Positions 26,080 to 33,931 of a DNA stretch of 64,000 bases are shown one piece after another. The translations under genes were made by a program, and so were the position numbers. Location: positions 4,945,001 to 5,009,000 of the forward strand of contig NZ_CP085135.1 of assembly GCF_020616515.1 (NCBI RefSeq), given 5' to 3'. Each line of letters begins with the position of its first letter. Position 1 is the first letter of the stretch. Under the pieces are notes generated by a model. It saw nothing but the letters and a program-made list of their open reading frames with translations. It searched no databases and was not told where the DNA came from. Source of the DNA: Mesorhizobium sp. PAMC28654. Lineage in GTDB: Bacteria > Pseudomonadota > Alphaproteobacteria > Rhizobiales > Rhizobiaceae.

Positions 26080-27066
26080 TCACTCGGTTTCGGGAAACCG
26101 CCGCCGATAGTGATCGACCACTTCGGGGTTGCGCAGATTGACCGGCAGTTTGCCCGCCAGAACAAGCAGGGCCTCGCCCGCCGCGCCGACGCCCATGCGC
26201 ATCATCGATTCCTCGGTGATGCCAGCCATATGCGGGGTGATGATGACATTGTCGAAGCTGAAATAAGGATGATTTGACGGCAGCGGCTGGGTTGAAAACA
26301 CATCGAGCGCGGCACCGCCAATGCGGCCCTTGCGCAAGGCCTCGATCAGCGCGTCATCGTCGATCACCGGTCCGCGCGAGACGTTGATCAGCAAGGCATT
26401 TGGTTTCATTCGGGCTATGCGTTCGCGGCTGATCAGGCCGCGTGTCTCCGGCGTCAGCGGGCAGCACAAAACGATGATGTCGCTCTGCTCGACCAAAGCG
26501 TCGATCGACAGGAAGCCGACCTTTTCCGGTGCCGGCTGCATGCTGCGCGTCGTCGCTACCACGTTGAGGTCGAAGCCATGCGCCGCGATGTGGCCGACGG
26601 CCTGCCCGACGGCACCGAGGCCAACGATGCCGATCGTCTTGCCGGCAAGCTCGCTGTTGGAGTTTGTATGCTCGCGGCCGGCGAGCCAGCCTTTGGCGCG
26701 CAAATCACGGTCGACCATACGGAAGTTACGAAGCAAAGCGAGGGCGGCAAACATCACGTGCTCGGCGACCGAGCGGGCATTGACCGCCGGCACGTTCGCC
26801 ACCAGAACGCCGGCTGCTAAAGCCGCTTCCATCGGGATCATGTCGAGCCCGGCGCCGTGGCGGATAGCCGCTCTCAGCTTCCAGGCACCCTCGAAAAGTT
26901 GTGGCGGCAGATGGGCGCGCACGATAACGATGTCGGCGTCCTTCGCCTCCTTGGCCAGGGTGCCGGCATCGAGCGCCGACGCAATGACAAGCTGACCGGC
27001 GCCGGCCAGCATGGCTGATGCGTGCGGGTGGAGCGGATGGGTCGACAGGATCTTTGGCACGGCCAC
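26080..27066 (-). CDS. D-isomer-specific 2-hydroxyacid dehydrogenase
   Basis: A 328-aa NAD(P)-dependent oxidoreductase. The Rossmann motif GIVGLGAVG is near 145-153, the substrate Arg in INVSRGP near 228, and the catalytic His in ITPHMAG near 280. The position usually held by the acid partner reads DVFSTQPLP, with Gln for Glu. It starts (GTG) 2 bp after the gntR stop and is the last gene of the catabolic operon. It probably reduces or oxidises a 2-keto/2-hydroxy acid made by the dehydratase. Confidence 0.9.
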   Translation of the reverse strand: MAVPKILSTHPLHPHASAMLAGAGQLVIASALDAGTLAKEAKDADIVIVRAHLPPQLFEGAWKLRAAIRHGAGLDMIPMEAALAAGVLVANVPAVNARSVAEHVMFAALALLRNFRMVDRDLRAKGWLAGREHTNSNSELAGKTIGIVGLGAVGQAVGHIAAHGFDLNVVATTRSMQPAPEKVGFLSIDALVEQSDIIVLCCPLTPETRGLISRERIARMKPNALLINVSRGPVIDDDALIEALRKGRIGGAALDVFSTQPLPSNHPYFSFDNVIITPHMAGITEESMMRMGVGAAGEALLVLAGKLPVNLRNPEVVDHYRRRFPETE

Positions 27067-27068
27067 GG

Positions 27069-27788
27069 TCAGGCCTTTTCGAGCGCCGGGCTCGCAGGCG
27101 CAACCGCCTTGCCGCCTTCGATCAGGCCCTTCCAGTAGCTCTCCGCGCCTTGCAGATGCGCGCTCATCAGCGCCTGGGCGAGGTTGCCGTCGCGGCGCAG
27201 CAGCGCCTCATAGATCTGGATATGCTCGGCATGTGAACGCACGCTGCGCTCAGGATCGTTGAAATAGACGGGCAGGCGCTGTTCGCCCATCATGTAGTAG
27301 ACGCTGCAGACATTGTGAAAGACGCTGTTCTTGGTCGCCCGCACGATCTCGAGGTGAAACTCGCGGTCTTCCTTGGCCAGGCCTTCGCCGGCGGCGATGC
27401 GGTCTTCCGAGGCCTTCAGGATTTCGCGCAGCCGCTCGAAATTCTCCTCGGTGGCGCGCGAGCAGGCAAGTTCGGCCGCCTTGATCTCATGGATCTTGCG
27501 CAGCTCGACCGTTTCATAGATCTGGATCGGATCGAGCGGCAGGCCGGCCCGCGCGAACAGGGCCATCGCCTCGACGCTGGCCTGCTTGGTATCGATGTAG
27601 ATGCCGGACTTGGCCCGGCGCTCGACGATGCGCATGGCTTCGAGGATGGCCAGCGTTTCACGGATCTGGCCGCGGCTGACGCCGAAATGCTCAGCCAGCT
27701 CACGTTCCGACGGCGTGCGGCCCGTCTCCTTGTCCGAGTGGGAAAACAGATAGGCGGCAAGTTCCGCGAGAAGGTTCTTTTCTTTCAT
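27069..27788 (-). CDS. GntR family regulator, FadR/FCD type
   Basis: A 239-aa regulator. The winged helix is at residues about 20-66 (TPSERELAEHFGVSRGQIRETLAILEAMRIVERR), followed by an FCD ligand domain with EDREFHLEIVRATKN and a late HAEHIQIYEALLRRD. The family usually binds TGGT-N3-ACCA; such sites lie at 13581, 13757, 30014 and 30194. It is encoded inside the catabolic operon, so it is probably autoregulated and senses a pathway acid. Confidence 0.92.
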   Translation of the reverse strand: MKEKNLLAELAAYLFSHSDKETGRTPSERELAEHFGVSRGQIRETLAILEAMRIVERRAKSGIYIDTKQASVEAMALFARAGLPLDPIQIYETVELRKIHEIKAAELACSRATEENFERLREILKASEDRIAAGEGLAKEDREFHLEIVRATKNSVFHNVCSVYYMMGEQRLPVYFNDPERSVRSHAEHIQIYEALLRRDGNLAQALMSAHLQGAESYWKGLIEGGKAVAPASPALEKA

Positions 27789-27789
27789 G

Positions 27790-28959
27790 TCACCCGCGTT
27801 GCGCGTGCTCCTGCAGGAATCGCTCGGAGATGGTGAATCCCAATCCAGGCTTTTCAGGGACCGCTACCATACCGTCCCTTGCTTCGACAGTCTCTTCAAC
27901 AAGATCGTGAATCATCGGGTTGGCGCCGAGCGAATATTCGACGGTGAAGCTCGCCGGCGACGCGGCGCAGATATGCAGCCCGGCGAAGAAGCACGGCGCT
28001 CCCGCCCACAGATGCGGTGCAAAACGCAGGTTGAAGGCGCTGGCGATGGTGCCGATCTTCATCGCCTCGCTGATGCCGCCGCAGAAGGCCGGATCGGGCT
28101 GGAAGATATCGGCCGCCTTGAGCACGGCCAGGTCGCGAAAAGCATAGCGCGTGGCCTCGCTTTCGCCCGTCGCAATCGGCACGGCGCCGGACGCCCGCAC
28201 TTCGGCCATGCCCGGCTTGTCGTCGGCGATGATCGGCTCCTCGAACCAGGCAAGGTCCAGGTCGTTGACGAGCTGGATGAAGCGCTTGGCTTCGGCCACC
28301 GTGTACGTGCCATGGGCGTCGACCATCAGGTCGACATCGGGACCGAGCGCCTGCCGTGCGGCGCGGACACGGGCGGCGGAAATGTGCGGCGCGCCGTCCA
28401 TGGCGCCGACGCGCATCTTCAGCGCCTTGAAGCCGCCTTTGGCGATATAGGATTTCAGCTGTTCGCCGATGGCGTCGGCTGCTGCCCAGCCGCCGGATGC
28501 ATAGGCTGGCATGCGGTCGAGCTTGCGGCCGCCGAGCAGTCGCCAGACCGGGACACCCAATGATTTGCCAAGAATATCCCACAGCGCGATGTCGACGGCG
28601 CTGATGGCGGCGATGCTCATGCCGCGCCGCGCGAGTTGCGGCATGGCGTGGCCGGCGCGCGCCGCGCTGTCATGGCGCACGCCGTTGTAGAGCATCTCCC
28701 AGATCACGCCGATGTCAGCGGGATCGCGGCCGATCAGTTGTGGCCCGACCTCATGGTTCAGCATGTGGACGAGGGCGCCATAGCTGCCGGCGCTGCCGGC
28801 CGCGTTCTTGCCTTCGCCCCAGCCGACCAGCCCGTCATCGGTCTCGATGCGCAGGATGGCGGCGTCGAAGGTAGTGACCTGCCCGAAGTCGCTGCGGTGT
28901 TGCTGTGCCGCTTCGATCGGTATGCGGACCCACCAGGCTTGGACGGTCTTGATGCGCAT
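27790..28959 (-). CDS. Enolase-superfamily sugar-acid dehydratase (mandelate racemase group)
   Basis: A 389-aa protein of the MR/MLE family. The base motif LKMRVG, metal ligands Asp in MVDAHGT, Glu in WFEEP and Glu in TGESE, then DIFQPDPAFCGG and the His in FAPHLWAG fit the mandelate racemase subgroup, which dehydrates or epimerises sugar acids. GGGGAAG precedes the ATG at 28959. It lies between an epimerase and gntR. The exact substrate cannot be read. Confidence 0.9.
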   Translation of the reverse strand: MRIKTVQAWWVRIPIEAAQQHRSDFGQVTTFDAAILRIETDDGLVGWGEGKNAAGSAGSYGALVHMLNHEVGPQLIGRDPADIGVIWEMLYNGVRHDSAARAGHAMPQLARRGMSIAAISAVDIALWDILGKSLGVPVWRLLGGRKLDRMPAYASGGWAAADAIGEQLKSYIAKGGFKALKMRVGAMDGAPHISAARVRAARQALGPDVDLMVDAHGTYTVAEAKRFIQLVNDLDLAWFEEPIIADDKPGMAEVRASGAVPIATGESEATRYAFRDLAVLKAADIFQPDPAFCGGISEAMKIGTIASAFNLRFAPHLWAGAPCFFAGLHICAASPASFTVEYSLGANPMIHDLVEETVEARDGMVAVPEKPGLGFTISERFLQEHAQRG

Positions 28960-29019
28960 GTTCTTCCCCGGCCCTGCCGCCAGCTCGGCGGAAGGGCGCA
29001 TTTCCTATCGTTGAACAGA

Positions 29020-29907
29020 CTACTTGATCAGCGGCAGCAGCGTTTCGGCGGTGATGCGCATCTGGTCGGTGTAGAATTTCTCGGTCAGCACGCTGGAGCC
29101 GTGATCCTGGATGAACTTCAGCTGTTCGGGCGAGATGTCGACCGGGTGGCGCTCGACCATGTCGGGATAGGGCGCGGCCGGCGTGCGGTCGACCGGGGCG
29201 ACGAACTCGTTGGTCAGCGCGCCGTCATAGCCGACCTCTCGCAAGGTCGCGACGATCTTCGGCCAGTCGATCTGGCCAAGGCCGGCGGCGAAACGGTTGT
29301 TGTCGGCGACGTGGAAATCAAACAGGCGCTTGCCGACCTGCCGGATCGCGTCATGGACGTTAAATTCCTCCATGTGGATATGGTAGGCATCCAGGCAGAC
29401 GCCGCATTCGGGGCTGACCGCATCGGCCAGCGCCAGCGCCTGGGCGCCGCGATTGAACAGATAGGTTTCGAAGCGGTTGAGCGGTTCGACGGCGATCTTG
29501 ACGCCGACCTTCTTGGCATGGGTGAAGCATTCGCGGGTCGCGTCGACGACCCACTTCCATTCCTCTTCCTCGGTGCCGTCCGGGACCACCTTGCCGACGG
29601 TCGCGGGGACGAGCGTGATGATCTCGCCGTCGAGTTCGCTGACCATCGTCAGCACGTCCTTGACGTACTGCACGGAGCGCTCGCGCTGGCCCTGGTCCCT
29701 GGCCGCGAGGTTGCGCTCGCCCAGCATCAACGTCACCGCGCCCCAGCAGCGGATGCCATGCTCCTTGAGCAGCGCCCGCGTCTCCTTGGTCTTGTATTGC
29801 TCGGGCTCGCCGGAAATCTCGATCGACTCATAGCCGAATTTCTTGATGCGCTTGAGCGTCGTCTCCAGTGGTTCCGCTCGCATCCAGTTGTGCGTCGAAA
29901 GATGCAT
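29020..29907 (-). CDS. Sugar phosphate isomerase/epimerase-like TIM barrel 1
   Basis: A 295-aa AP-endonuclease-2-like TIM barrel. Likely metal ligands lie in AVEPLNRFETY, VCLDAYHIHMEE, FDFHVADNNR and TNEFVAP. It resembles tagatose/psicose 3-epimerases and related enzymes. GGAAGGAC precedes the ATG at 29907. First gene of the minus-strand operon, divergent from a second barrel gene. Confidence 0.88.
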   Translation of the reverse strand: MHLSTHNWMRAEPLETTLKRIKKFGYESIEISGEPEQYKTKETRALLKEHGIRCWGAVTLMLGERNLAARDQGQRERSVQYVKDVLTMVSELDGEIITLVPATVGKVVPDGTEEEEWKWVVDATRECFTHAKKVGVKIAVEPLNRFETYLFNRGAQALALADAVSPECGVCLDAYHIHMEEFNVHDAIRQVGKRLFDFHVADNNRFAAGLGQIDWPKIVATLREVGYDGALTNEFVAPVDRTPAAPYPDMVERHPVDISPEQLKFIQDHGSSVLTEKFYTDQMRITAETLLPLIK

Positions 29908-30013
29908 CGTCAGTCCTTCCCAATTCGTCTTTAACGGTTCGCCTGCAACGCACGCCGCCGAAGACGGCGCACGGGTTCCTCCCCAACACGTTCCAGCTCC
30001 CTTTTTAACAAAC

Positions 30014-30024
30014 TGGTTCGACCA
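30014..30024. promoter_or_regulatory. FadR-type operator, TGGTTCGACCA
   Basis: A TGGT-N3-ACCA palindrome 107 bp before the epimerase 1 start. The core is identical to the site at 13581-13591. Confidence 0.72.
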
Positions 30025-30193
30025 ATTGGGCCTCTTTCGAGGTCTAGCGTAATTTTTCAGGGACGGCAAGAACCGTATGGCGACAACTTTTTGTGTGGTT
30101 TAGCTGTCTGATTATATTGGAGTATTGGGTCGATTTCTGGTGATGTTCGGCCTTCCGTCGTTGCATTCAGCGGCTTGACCAAAATACGATATT

Positions 30194-30204
30194 TGGTAAT
30201 ACCA
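30194..30204. promoter_or_regulatory. FadR-type operator, TGGTAATACCA
   Basis: A perfect site 180 bp from the previous one and 96 bp before the epimerase 2 start. The core is identical to 13757-13767. Confidence 0.72.
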
Positions 30205-30299
30205 GAATGATGATGCACGCATGCGTGTGATTGGAAAGACAAAGAGGCTGGCTCTGCGTTCAATTGGCGCTATGGTTGGTGTGAAAGGGAGGATGAAGA

Positions 30300-31355
30300 A
30301 TGCCGTCGACGATGAAAGGCCCCGGACTTTTCCTGGCACAGTTCGCGGGCGACGCCGCGCCATTCAATTCGCTGCCCTCGATCGCCAAATGGGCGGCAGG
30401 CCTGGGCTACAAGGGCGTGCAGATCCCGACCTGGGACGCGCGCCTGTTCGATCTCAAGAAGGCGGCGTCTTCCAAGACCTATTGCGACGAGGTGAAGGGT
30501 ATCTGCGCTGACGCGGGCGTCGAGATCACTGAACTGTCGACACACCTGCAGGGGCAGTTGGTGGCGGTGCATCCCGCCTATGATGCGCAGTTCGACGGCT
30601 TCGCGCCGCCTTCGGTGCACAACAACCCTAAGGCACGGCAGAAATGGGCTGTCGAACAGATGAAATTCGGCGCCAAGGCGTCCCGCAATCTCGGGCTCAA
30701 GGCTTCCGTGACGTTCTCCGGCGCGCTGGCCTTCCCTTACCTCTATCCCTGGCCGCAACGGCCGGCCGGGCTGATCGAGGAGGCATTCGCCGAGTTGGGC
30801 AAACGCTGGAAGCCGATCCTCGACATCTATGAGGACAATGGCGTCGATGTCGGCTACGAGATCCATCCCGGCGAGGACGTGTTCGATGGCGCGACTTTCG
30901 AGATGTTCCTCGATGCGGTCGGCGGCCACAAGCGCTGCAACATCAACTACGATCCGTCGCACTTCCTGCTGCAGCAACTCGACTATCTCGAATTCATCGA
31001 CATCTATCACGAGCGCATCAAGGCGTTCCACGTCAAGGATGCCGAGTTCAATCCGACGGGAAGGCAAGGCGTCTATTCCGGCTACCAGAGCTGGACCAAT
31101 CGCGCCGGCCGCTTCCGTTCGCTGGGCGACGGGCAGGTGGATTTCGGTGGCATCTTCTCCAAGCTTACCCAGTATGGCTATGATTCTTGGGCGGTGCTGG
31201 AATGGGAGTGCTGCCTGAAGCATCCGGAGGATGGAGCGGCCGAAGGCGCGCCGTTCATCCAGCACCACATCATCCGGGTGACGGAGAAGGCATTCGATGA
31301 TTTTGCCGGCGGGGCCACCGACAAGAAGGTGCTGCGGGCCATGATGGGAATCTAA
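30300..31355 (+). CDS. Sugar phosphate isomerase/epimerase-like TIM barrel 2
   Basis: A 351-aa xylose-isomerase-like barrel. Likely ligands lie in VGYEIHPGEDVFDG, NINYDPSHFLLQ, IKAFHVKDAEF and LEWECCLK. It is longer than barrel 1 and closer to the group found next to Gfo/Idh/MocA oxidoreductases in inositol-like and keto-sugar pathways. GGAGG lies 8-12 bases before the ATG. First gene of the plus-strand operon. Confidence 0.9.
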   Translation: MPSTMKGPGLFLAQFAGDAAPFNSLPSIAKWAAGLGYKGVQIPTWDARLFDLKKAASSKTYCDEVKGICADAGVEITELSTHLQGQLVAVHPAYDAQFDGFAPPSVHNNPKARQKWAVEQMKFGAKASRNLGLKASVTFSGALAFPYLYPWPQRPAGLIEEAFAELGKRWKPILDIYEDNGVDVGYEIHPGEDVFDGATFEMFLDAVGGHKRCNINYDPSHFLLQQLDYLEFIDIYHERIKAFHVKDAEFNPTGRQGVYSGYQSWTNRAGRFRSLGDGQVDFGGIFSKLTQYGYDSWAVLEWECCLKHPEDGAAEGAPFIQHHIIRVTEKAFDDFAGGATDKKVLRAMMGI

Positions 31356-31366
31356 CGGAGAAGAAA

Positions 31367-32554
31367 ATGGTTGGCGCATCGAAGTCGGAAACGGGAGACG
31401 GCCCGATCCGCTATGGCATGGTCGGCGGCGGGCAGGGCGCCTTCATCGGCGCGGTACACCGGATCGCGGCGCGCATGGACAATGATTTCGTGCTGGTTGC
31501 GGGTGCCCTGTCATCCGACCCGGCACGCGCCAAGGCTTCGGCCGCCGAACTCGGACTCGATCCGGACCGCAGCTACAGCTCCTACGCCGAGATGGCCAAG
31601 GCAGAAGCCAAGCGGCCCGACGGTATCGAGGCGGTAGCCATCGTCACTCCCAACAATGTGCATGTGCCGGCTGCCAAGGCGTTCCTAGAGGCCGGCATCC
31701 ATGTGATCTGCGACAAGCCGCTGGCAACGACGCTGGCCGAGGCGAAGAAGCTCGCGGCGATCGTCGAGAAGACCGGCAAGGTGTTCGTGCTCACCCACAA
31801 TTACACCGCCTATCCGATGATCAGGCAGGCGCGCGAAATGGTGGCCAAGGGCGTGCTCGGCGACATCCGCATCGTGCAATCCGAGTATCCGCAGGACTGG
31901 CTGACCGAAGACCTTGCCGCCACCGGCCAGAAGCAGGCGTCATGGCGCGCCGACCCGAAACAGGCGGGTGCGGGCGGTGCGCTGGGCGACATCGGCACGC
32001 ACGCCTACAACCTCGCCCGCTTCGTTTCCGGGTTGGAGCTGGATTCGCTGTCGGCCGATCTCGACGCCTTCGTGCCGGGGCGGCAGCTCGACGACAATGT
32101 CAACGTCATGCTGCGCTTCAAGGCGCCGGGCAAGGCGCATCCGGCCAAGGGCATGATCTGGGCCAGCCAGGTGGCGCCAGGTCATGAGAACGGGCTGAAG
32201 CTGCGCATCTACGGCTCGAAGGGCGGGCTGGAATGGGTGCAGGCCGACCCGAACTATCTCTGGTACACGCCGTTCGGCCAGCCGAAGCAATTGATCACCC
32301 GCAATGGCGCCGGATCGTTGCCGGTGGCAGGCCGTGTCAGCCGCGTTCCGTCCGGCCATCCGGAAGGCTATCTCGAAGGCTTCGCCAACATCTACCAGGA
32401 GGCGGCGCGCGCCATTCGCGCGGCGCGGCGCAAGGGCGGCAAGCCGGCCAAGGATGTCGTCTTCCCGACTATCCAGGACGGCGTCGAGGGCATGGCTTTC
32501 ATCGAGGCCTGCGTGAAGTCGTCGAAGAAAAACGGGGCGTGGACGAAGCTCTAA
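31367..32554 (+). CDS. Gfo/Idh/MocA family oxidoreductase
   Basis: A 395-aa NAD(P)-dependent sugar dehydrogenase. The nucleotide motif GMVGGGQGAFIG is near residues 17-28, the catalytic CDKPLA near 114-119, and GGALGDIGTHAYNLA near 203-217 supplies the Asp/His pair. It begins 11 bp after barrel 2, so the pair is an operon that probably oxidises a cyclic or keto sugar and rearranges it. Confidence 0.92.
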   Translation: MVGASKSETGDGPIRYGMVGGGQGAFIGAVHRIAARMDNDFVLVAGALSSDPARAKASAAELGLDPDRSYSSYAEMAKAEAKRPDGIEAVAIVTPNNVHVPAAKAFLEAGIHVICDKPLATTLAEAKKLAAIVEKTGKVFVLTHNYTAYPMIRQAREMVAKGVLGDIRIVQSEYPQDWLTEDLAATGQKQASWRADPKQAGAGGALGDIGTHAYNLARFVSGLELDSLSADLDAFVPGRQLDDNVNVMLRFKAPGKAHPAKGMIWASQVAPGHENGLKLRIYGSKGGLEWVQADPNYLWYTPFGQPKQLITRNGAGSLPVAGRVSRVPSGHPEGYLEGFANIYQEAARAIRAARRKGGKPAKDVVFPTIQDGVEGMAFIEACVKSSKKNGAWTKL

Positions 32555-32571
32555 ATCTGAGGGGTGGCGAT

Positions 32572-32690
32572 ATTCAGGTGATGCCGGCCTGCAAATGGCG
32601 GATACCTGCGCTTCCGGTGCTCACGTACCCAAAAGTACGCTTCGCTCCGGTTCTCGGTATCAGCCATTTTCGTCTCGGCCTGACCTGAAT
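32572..32690. repeat. Imperfect palindromic repeat in the catabolic operon
   Basis: ATTCAGGT at 32572 is mirrored by ACCTGAAT at 32690. Inside, AATGGCGGATACC faces GGTATCAGCCATT, and GTACCCAAAAGTAC forms the tip. It fills the 187-bp gap between the oxidoreductase and barrel 3. It is not related in sequence to family A. Confidence 0.8.
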
Positions 32691-32741
32691 CTCACCACCC
32701 CATGAACATGAACCAACGGGGAAAATGGGGAGGGGGCGTCG

Positions 32742-33593
32742 ATGAAAATCGGCATGTGCATGTTCTTGTGGACGACGGCGTTGTCGAAAAAGCACGAGCC
32801 GCTGCTTCGCGACATCAAGGCGACAGGTTTCGATGGTGTCGAAATACCGATCTTTGTCGGCACGCCGGACGACTACCGCAAGCTCGGCGACCTGCTCGAC
32901 CGCATCGGGTTGGAACGCACGGCCGTCTCGGCGATGGGCGATCCGGCGATGAACCTGATCTCGACTGACGCCGCGACGCGCAAGGCTGGTGTCGACTATA
33001 TGAAATGGGCCGTCGATTGCGCCGATGCGCTGGGCGCCCGAACGCTGAGCGGCCCACTGCATTCGACGCTCGGCGCGTTTTCCGGGTCTGGACCGACGGC
33101 GGCCGAGAAGAAGCGTTCGATTGCCTCGCAGCGCGCCATCGGCGATCATGCCGGCAAGCGGAATGTCACCATTGGGCTCGAGGCGCTCAACCGCTTCGAA
33201 TGCTATCTCGTCAACACGATGGCTGACCTCTCCGAGCATATCGACGCCATCGACCGGCCGCACATCAAGGCGATGTACGACACTTTCCATGCCAATATCG
33301 AGGAGGCCGATCCGATCGGCGCCTATACGAAACATCGCGGCAATGTCGTGCATATCCACATATCGGAAAACGATCGCGGCGTGCCGGGGCGCGGCAACAT
33401 TCCGTGGCAGGAGACGTTTTCCGCCATCCGCAAGAGCGGCTATGACGACTGGCTGACGATCGAGGCGTTTGGCCGTTCGCTGAAGGATCTGGCGGCCGCG
33501 ACGAAGGTGTGGCGTGACTTTTCCGAGACGCCGGAAGCGGTTTATCGGGAGGGGTATAGGCACATCAAGGAGGGGTGGAAGAGGGCGGCTTAG
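32742..33593 (+). CDS. Sugar phosphate isomerase/epimerase-like TIM barrel 3
   Basis: A 283-aa barrel beginning MKIGMCMFLWTTALSKKHEPLL. Likely ligands lie in IGLEALNRFECYL, AMYDTFHANIEE, VVHIHISENDRGVPG and LTIEAFG, the pattern of tagatose/psicose 3-epimerase relatives. It shares EALNRFE with barrel 1 (EPLNRFE), so the two may be paralogues. It closes the plus-strand operon. Confidence 0.9.
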   Translation: MKIGMCMFLWTTALSKKHEPLLRDIKATGFDGVEIPIFVGTPDDYRKLGDLLDRIGLERTAVSAMGDPAMNLISTDAATRKAGVDYMKWAVDCADALGARTLSGPLHSTLGAFSGSGPTAAEKKRSIASQRAIGDHAGKRNVTIGLEALNRFECYLVNTMADLSEHIDAIDRPHIKAMYDTFHANIEEADPIGAYTKHRGNVVHIHISENDRGVPGRGNIPWQETFSAIRKSGYDDWLTIEAFGRSLKDLAAATKVWRDFSETPEAVYREGYRHIKEGWKRAA

Positions 33594-33614
33594 CACTCTG
33601 ATCGACGCAAAGAC

Positions 33615-33931
33615 CTGTCGAGCGCGGCTCGACGAAGTGGGGGTCGACCCTTGGTGCAAGCCGCGATGATGATTGCGCCTGGTCTATTTTCTATTTGCGT
33701 TCGCGGTGGTTCCCCCACTCCGTCTCGGCTTCGCCGAGCCACCTCTCCCCCCTCCGGAGGGAGAGGAAGGAAGCCTCAGCCTTGGAGGACAGGCGGCGAC
33801 TCGGACAACCTTGCGCCTTTCCTCTACCCCGTCGACCGGGGGAGAGGTGTCGAGCGAAGCTCGACGGAGTGGGGGGTCGACCCTTTGGCACCGGGCGAGA
33901 CGATGCTTGTGCTTCCGCGCCGCGAGGCCGA
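33615..33931. repeat. Palindromic repeats (family B), one partial and one full
   Basis: The 338-bp gap 33594-33931 is mostly repeat DNA. A partial copy at about 33615-33660 has GTCGAGCG..GCTCGACGAAGTGGGGGTCGACC. A full copy at about 33705-33895 has CCCCACTCCGTC.CGGCTTCGCCGAG and, inverted, CGAGCGAAGCTCGACGGAGTGGGG, with CACCTCTCCCCC/GGGGGAGAGGTG inner arms. No gene is seen. Confidence 0.8.

Larger units (their letters stand above)
29908..30299. promoter_or_regulatory. Divergent promoter region of the catabolic cluster
   Basis: A 392-bp gap between the divergent barrel genes, with an AT-rich middle (about 30080-30200). It holds the two FadR-type sites listed separately. No gene is seen. Confidence 0.65.

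Noticed and set aside
26080..27066. Gln for the catalytic Glu in the 2-hydroxyacid dehydrogenase as a defect
   Set aside because: Some members, such as formate dehydrogenases, use a His-Gln pair, so the change alone does not mean loss of activity.
28636..29934. 432-aa plus-strand frame
   Set aside because: Antisense to the dehydratase and barrel 1 genes, with an Asp/Arg/Gly-rich composition typical of shadows.
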